The notes under the pieces: model-generated
Database searches by the model: none
The model's input: the letters and a program-made list of their open reading frames with translations, nothing else
Told to the model about the DNA's origin: nothing
Program-made: the position numbers and the translations under genes
Shown: piece after piece, positions 60,613 through 64,000 of the stretch
Layout of the letters: each line of letters begins with the position of its first letter
Position numbering within the stretch: the stretch's first letter is position 1
Source of the DNA: Alcanivorax sediminis
GTDB taxonomy: Bacteria > Pseudomonadota > Gammaproteobacteria > Pseudomonadales > Alcanivoracaceae
Assembly (NCBI RefSeq): GCF_009601165.1
Contig: NZ_WIRE01000001.1
Location: 2,108,001-2,172,000, forward strand
DNA length: 64,000 bases
Direction of reading: 5' to 3'

Positions 60613-61632
60613 ATGAATGAGACAGTGAATATTCGCATTCACCATGATTTCGATGAAACCGCGCTGCAACAGGCCATCTCCGGGTTTGCGGCGTTGTTCA
60701 AGACGGAAGAAGAAAAGGCATCAAAAGTGCTGCGAAGCGCCCCGGTTGTTATTCGCAAGAATGTATCTCCGGACGTGGCAGAAAAGTTTCGAGCCGCGCT
60801 GCAGAATTTGGGTATCGGCGTCACCTTTGAGCAGTCTGCAAGCCAGCCTGTCGCGGAGCCGGCACCTGCGCCTGCGCCGGTCAATGAGGCGCCTGTGGCT
60901 GCGAATCCTCCTGGGGAAGCAGCGGTGGCGGATACTGCGGTGATTGAAAGCGACAAGGATCACCCCGGCTACGCCTTCCGGATTGAAGGGCGCCCGGACT
61001 TCAGTTTTCTTACCGTCACGGTGCCCGCCAACCAGATGATCAAGGTCGAGGCCTCCGCCATGGCGACCATGGATGCCCATCTGGAAATGAAGACGCGCAT
61101 GCGCGGCGGCCTGGGTCGGTTGATGACCGGTGAATCCATTTTTATCAATGAGTTCACCTCTCCTGGAGGGCCGGGAGAAATTGGCATTGCACCCGCAGCT
61201 CCCGGTGATATGGGCCACGTTTACCTGAACGAGGACACCATCTACCTGCAGAACTCAGCCTTTGTGGCTTCAGGACCGGAGGTTGCCGTAGAGAGCAAGT
61301 GGCAGGGTCTTACCAAGGGCTTCTTCTCCGGTGAAAGCCTGTTCCTTATTCGTGCCCAGGGTACGGGCGACCTTTGGTTCAACACCTACGGTGCCATGAT
61401 CGAGATCGACGTGAAGGGCGACTATGTGGTGGATACCGGCAACATCGTCGCCTTCACTGAAGGTCTGGAATACAAGGTGTCCAAGGTGGGTGGCTATAAA
61501 TCCCTGTTCTTCTCCGGCGAGGGCTTCGTATGTCGCTTTAGTGGTGAAGGCAAAGTCTGGATCCAGACCCGGGGTGTCGATGCGTTCCTGAGCTGGCTGC
61601 ACCCCTATCGGCCAGTGCCCAAGCGGGGCTGA
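60613..61632 (+). CDS. AIM24-family protein with N-terminal L7/L12-like segment, third of three
   Basis: A 339-residue protein. The ATG at 60613 follows AGGAG; the frame is open far upstream but overlaps the previous gene. Residues about 1-75 form a small alpha/beta domain. Its part LRSAPVVIRKNVSPDVAEKF and the following RAALQNLGIGVTFE resemble the end of ribosomal protein L7/L12 (pattern: SAP, Lys-rich, S-x-x-x-A-E, A-L-x-x-x-G-x-x-V). A Pro/Ala linker (PAPAPAPVNEAP) leads to the AIM24 domain at about 115-335: FRIEGRPDFSFLTVTV, MTGESIFINEF, YVVDTGNIVAFTEGLEY, GEGFVCRFSGEGKVWIQTR. A strong terminator follows, so this ends the M48-AIM24 operon. Confidence 0.88.
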   Translation: MNETVNIRIHHDFDETALQQAISGFAALFKTEEEKASKVLRSAPVVIRKNVSPDVAEKFRAALQNLGIGVTFEQSASQPVAEPAPAPAPVNEAPVAANPPGEAAVADTAVIESDKDHPGYAFRIEGRPDFSFLTVTVPANQMIKVEASAMATMDAHLEMKTRMRGGLGRLMTGESIFINEFTSPGGPGEIGIAPAAPGDMGHVYLNEDTIYLQNSAFVASGPEVAVESKWQGLTKGFFSGESLFLIRAQGTGDLWFNTYGAMIEIDVKGDYVVDTGNIVAFTEGLEYKVSKVGGYKSLFFSGEGFVCRFSGEGKVWIQTRGVDAFLSWLHPYRPVPKRG

Positions 61633-61666
61633 TCCGTCAGCACGAAGTTCGTGGATCATGATGAGT

Positions 61667-61698
61667 AAAGCGAACCTCTTCGGGGGTTCGCTTTTTTT
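61667..61698 (+). terminator. Intrinsic terminator of the M48-AIM24 operon
   Basis: AAAGCGAACC pairs with GGTTCGCTTT across an 8-nt loop and continues into a run of seven T. Confidence 0.93.
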
Positions 61699-62048
61699 AT
61701 TGCTGTAAATCGAGTATAGGTTTTAAGAGTCTGGAGGACGGCTAATTAGCAACAGAGTTGAACGTTGTTCAAATTTTTTTCAAGCTTCTTTATTTTAGGA
61801 AAAAATATTAGAAAAAAGTTTATGAAAAATAAGAGGATAAGGGCGCGCTCGTAATTGGGGCAATCGGCGCGTACGAGGATGGTGCGATTATTTTGTAACC
61901 GGTGTGTTTTTATTTAAATATACAATGTCATTTTTTAGGCATGAATTTTTACTTGCTATAGCTCTGCAGAACGACTCCATCTAGTTTATCTCAACCGTTA
62001 TCGGTACGGATGTTTTTGGTTTTCCGTGCAAAGACACGAGGTAAAAGT
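61699..62048. other. AT-rich gap preceding the OmpA-family gene
   Basis: Base composition drops sharply to AT-rich here and stays lower to the window end. A hairpin TTGAAC-GTT-GTTCAA at 61758-61772 is followed by ATTTTTTT. No gene is seen. The promoter of the OmpA-family gene should lie around 61890-61930, where TATACAAT-like bases occur. Confidence 0.5.
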
Positions 62049-63113
62049 ATGGGGGGAGATTTCGCCTCGAAGAGGTTGGTGGTTTTAATGGCTGGGGTGT
62101 TTTTCGTGGGCACTGCCGAATCGCAATCTTACTCTTCTTCACCTGAAAAGAGCTTCTACGTGGGGTACAGAGCCGGCATATCTTTTCTCAATATCGAACT
62201 GGATGATGCTGAATATCAGTCCAAGAAAAACTCTGAATTCTCTCAAGGTCTTTTAGCAGGGTATCAGTTTTCTTCGCCTTGGGCTGCAGAGTTCTTTTGG
62301 CACGATCTGGGTGATGCCGAGGTAGTGGGTTTGCCTGATCGTGGTACACGCGGAATGGTAGAGCTGGAAACCTATGGCCTTGGTACGACTTACTCCATTG
62401 GTTATCGACCAAACCTGGATTTTGGTTTGAGTGCTGGACTAGCAGAAACCAGTTACAGCTATCGATACTATGTAGATATGGACGACGAAAACGAGCAAGA
62501 CGTCTATCTCGGTGCATCGATGCACTGGCTTCCTTACAAAACATTGCATGTTCGAGCGAACTACACCTTCATTAATAACGATATTCAATTTATGACACTG
62601 GGAATTGTTAAGTATTTTCAGTTTGGTAATGAGCCGACACATCCCAACGACGAGTCAGATCCCGTTGTCCCTCTATCCGATAATCACCAGTGCGAAGATT
62701 TTGAAATCTATTTTGATGGCATTCAGTTTGCTAAGGCTTCTGTCGCGTTGAATGAAGAGTCAAGGGAGAGGCTGGAGGACCTGGCCAGTCAGCTCAAAGA
62801 GTTACCTGATGATATTCACGTCGAGATACGAGCGCAGGCCGACCGGGATGGATCGGAAACCTACAACTATTCACTTTCGATAGTAAGAGCTCGTGCCGTT
62901 CGTGATTATCTCGCCAAACAAGGATTTTCGTTAAGCAGAATCACTGCAGACGGATATGGAGAATGGGGGCTGACATCCTACTACGACCCGGTAGACACCG
63001 AAAGTGAGCTCAGGAGAGCAGATATCGTTCTGGTTGGCCTGGAGCGCTATTTGAACAACCCGCAGGCGTGCGGCGATCTTGTTAGGCGCTACTCAAAAAG
63101 CCATCCGGGCTAA
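62049..63113 (+). CDS. OmpA-family outer-membrane protein
   Basis: A 354-residue protein. The ATG at 62049 follows GAGG; an earlier frame start at 62010 is unsupported. The signal peptide is LVVLMAGVFFVGTAESQS. Residues about 35-205 are an eight-strand barrel (FYVGYRAGISFLNIEL, GLLAGYQFSSPWAAEFFW, LHVRANYTF, FMTLGIVKYFQF). Residues about 220-345 form the OmpA peptidoglycan-binding domain: IYFDGIQFAKASVALNEES, then VEIRAQADRDGSETYNYSLSIVRARAVRDYLAKQG split by turns, ITADGYGEW and RRADIVLVG. The usual 'NxxLSxxRA' is SLSIVRA. Base composition is lower in GC than the rest of the window. Confidence 0.9.
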   Translation: MGGDFASKRLVVLMAGVFFVGTAESQSYSSSPEKSFYVGYRAGISFLNIELDDAEYQSKKNSEFSQGLLAGYQFSSPWAAEFFWHDLGDAEVVGLPDRGTRGMVELETYGLGTTYSIGYRPNLDFGLSAGLAETSYSYRYYVDMDDENEQDVYLGASMHWLPYKTLHVRANYTFINNDIQFMTLGIVKYFQFGNEPTHPNDESDPVVPLSDNHQCEDFEIYFDGIQFAKASVALNEESRERLEDLASQLKELPDDIHVEIRAQADRDGSETYNYSLSIVRARAVRDYLAKQGFSLSRITADGYGEWGLTSYYDPVDTESELRRADIVLVGLERYLNNPQACGDLVRRYSKSHPG

Positions 63114-63201
63114 ACACATTAATGACAAAAGCGAACCTGGTCTCAAGCGTCAGCGTTGCTGCTTGAAATCTGGCACCTGAGTGTGAAATGAGGCAATTAT
63201 C

Positions 63202-64000
63202 ATGTTTTCGGCGATTCGATTGTCAGTAGTTTTTTTATTAGTGATGGCGTTCCTTGCAGGTTGCGGGGGTGATGATGTCAATGTCGCCCCACCTCCTGAA
63301 GAACCTAAGGTCTCTCCTGTTGTAACCGGTGCGATCTCAACTAGCAACGTCAGTGTCAAGATCAGTTTCAGCAAAGCAATGTCGAACAGTGCAATTGATA
63401 TAAACAATTATTCAATTGTTCAAGAAACAGTTAATGGTGAAGTGGGCTATTTGAAGATTACTGGCGCTACGTTCGTTGGTTCTGATAGGTCGTCGGTAAT
63501 AGTAAGCACCCTGTCTCAAAATGAAGTGACTTATCGAGTAGTTGTCGTGGATGTAACAGATCGCCAAGGATTGGCTCTACAGGTAGAGCCAATCAATGGG
63601 CAAGGATTTGTTTCCGCCAATACAGCTGTTTTCGCTGGTTCGCCCCCAGGAATTGGTGAGGTGACTGATTCTGATGGTGATGGGCTGGCAGATAATGATG
63701 AGCAACTTGGTTGGTTGGTGAGGGTAAAAAATACAAGTGGTGAGTTTGATATCCGAGAGGTGAGTAGTGATCCATTCAACCCGGACACTGATGGAGATGG
63801 CCTGAGTGATCTTGTAGAACGAAATCTACTGACTGATCCAAGAAGATTTGATTCGGATTCAGATGGGTTGTCGGATGCGCATGAGTTTAACGGTGTCTTT
63901 AGTAGCCCCACTAGCCAGGATAGCGACCAGGATGGCTTGTCTGATGGAGCAGAAGTGACATTCTTTAAAACTTCTCCACTGCTGTCAGATACCGATGGAG
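63202..64000 (+). CDS. Lipoprotein with Ig-like domain and calcium-binding TSP3-type repeats (3' end outside)
   Basis: Only the first 266 codons are inside the window. The ATG at 63202 follows GAGG. The signal peptide ends at LAGC, giving a lipidated Cys21, then Gly-Gly-Asp-Asp. Residues about 33-120 look like a Big_5/SbsA-type Ig-like domain (VVTGAISTSNVSVKISFSKA, VTYRVVVVDVTDRQGLAL). After residue 150 come repeats of the D-x-D-x-D-G-x-x-D form: DSDGDGLADNDE, DTDGDGLSDLVE, DSDSDGLSDAHE, DSDQDGLSDGAE, spaced 20-40 residues apart. Such thrombospondin type 3-like repeats bind calcium and stiffen surface proteins. The gene is notably AT-rich for this genome and is probably acquired. Confidence 0.85.
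   Translation, partial: MFSAIRLSVVFLLVMAFLAGCGGDDVNVAPPPEEPKVSPVVTGAISTSNVSVKISFSKAMSNSAIDINNYSIVQETVNGEVGYLKITGATFVGSDRSSVIVSTLSQNEVTYRVVVVDVTDRQGLALQVEPINGQGFVSANTAVFAGSPPGIGEVTDSDGDGLADNDEQLGWLVRVKNTSGEFDIREVSSDPFNPDTDGDGLSDLVERNLLTDPRRFDSDSDGLSDAHEFNGVFSSPTSQDSDQDGLSDGAEVTFFKTSPLLSDTDG

Noticed and set aside
61758..61780. TTGAAC-GTT-GTTCAA followed by a T-run as a second terminator
   Set aside because: The stem is six mostly A-T pairs and too weak. A strong terminator 60 bp upstream already ends the operon.

Overview
The window is GC-rich gammaproteobacterial chromosome. The gene content points to a marine hydrocarbon-degrading organism of the Alcanivorax type. The markers are an AlkJ-like GMC alcohol dehydrogenase, a wax ester synthase/diacylglycerol acyltransferase, a fatty acid desaturase with its own ferredoxin-type reductase, several outer-membrane barrels and a complete pel polysaccharide operon. 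The genus is inferred from protein families, not from a marker gene. I saw no rRNA, tRNA, CRISPR array, insertion sequence or prophage.

Layout. 1-3.4 kb: a membrane-anchored beta-helix protein cut by the window edge, the GMC alcohol dehydrogenase and a DUF3047 protein. 3.7-4.25 kb: an HNH endonuclease. 4.4-16.5 kb: pelABCDEFG on one strand, with pelB split into two reading frames. 16.5-17.2 kb: a long gap with a REP-like pair and a possible small RNA. 17.2-23.4 kb: a very large alpha-2-macroglobulin lipoprotein and a small anchored protein, followed by a 7-bp repeat array. 23.7-31.2 kb: a small barrel, a HAD phosphatase, a GNAT, a diguanylate cyclase, a GlyGly-CTERM propeller-like lipoprotein, and a convergent hybrid kinase/response regulator pair. 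31.4-39.0 kb: an aldehyde/ketone reductase, a ceramidase-like hydrolase, DUF1963, an MBL-fold hydrolase divergent from an AraC regulator, and an SLC13 carrier. 39.1-44.4 kb: a five-gene operon (LolA-like carrier, two FtsX/MacB-type permeases, ATPase, outer-membrane barrel) that looks like a self-contained envelope lipid or lipoprotein transport system. 44.7-47.1 kb: desaturase and reductase. 47.6-50.3 kb: porin with a mini-PstS protein and two small unknown proteins. 50.5-57.4 kb: DbpA helicase, DUF2892, MgtC/DUF4010, wax ester synthase, CBS protein and an MFS carrier. 58.0-61.6 kb: an M48 protease followed by three tandem AIM24-family proteins. 61.7-64 kb: a clearly more AT-rich segment with an OmpA-family protein and a calcium-repeat lipoprotein that runs off the end.

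How it fits together. Two themes dominate: envelope and surface structure (pel, barrels, the LolA/ABC operon, the macroglobulin, M48-AIM24), and storage and remodelling of lipids from hydrocarbon or fatty acid growth (alcohol dehydrogenase, desaturase, wax ester synthase). Control by cyclic di-GMP is directly visible: PelD keeps its RxxD binding motif and a diguanylate cyclase lies further along. Two good ANR/FNR-type boxes precede the DUF2892 gene and the wax ester synthase, suggesting oxygen-responsive expression. An 11-bp palindrome core is shared by the promoters of the reductase and of the AraC/MBL pair.

The best candidates for something undescribed are the LolA/ABC/barrel operon and the M48-AIM24 operon, whose last protein carries a segment resembling the C-terminal domain of ribosomal protein L7/L12. 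All family assignments come from reading motifs; no database search was possible.
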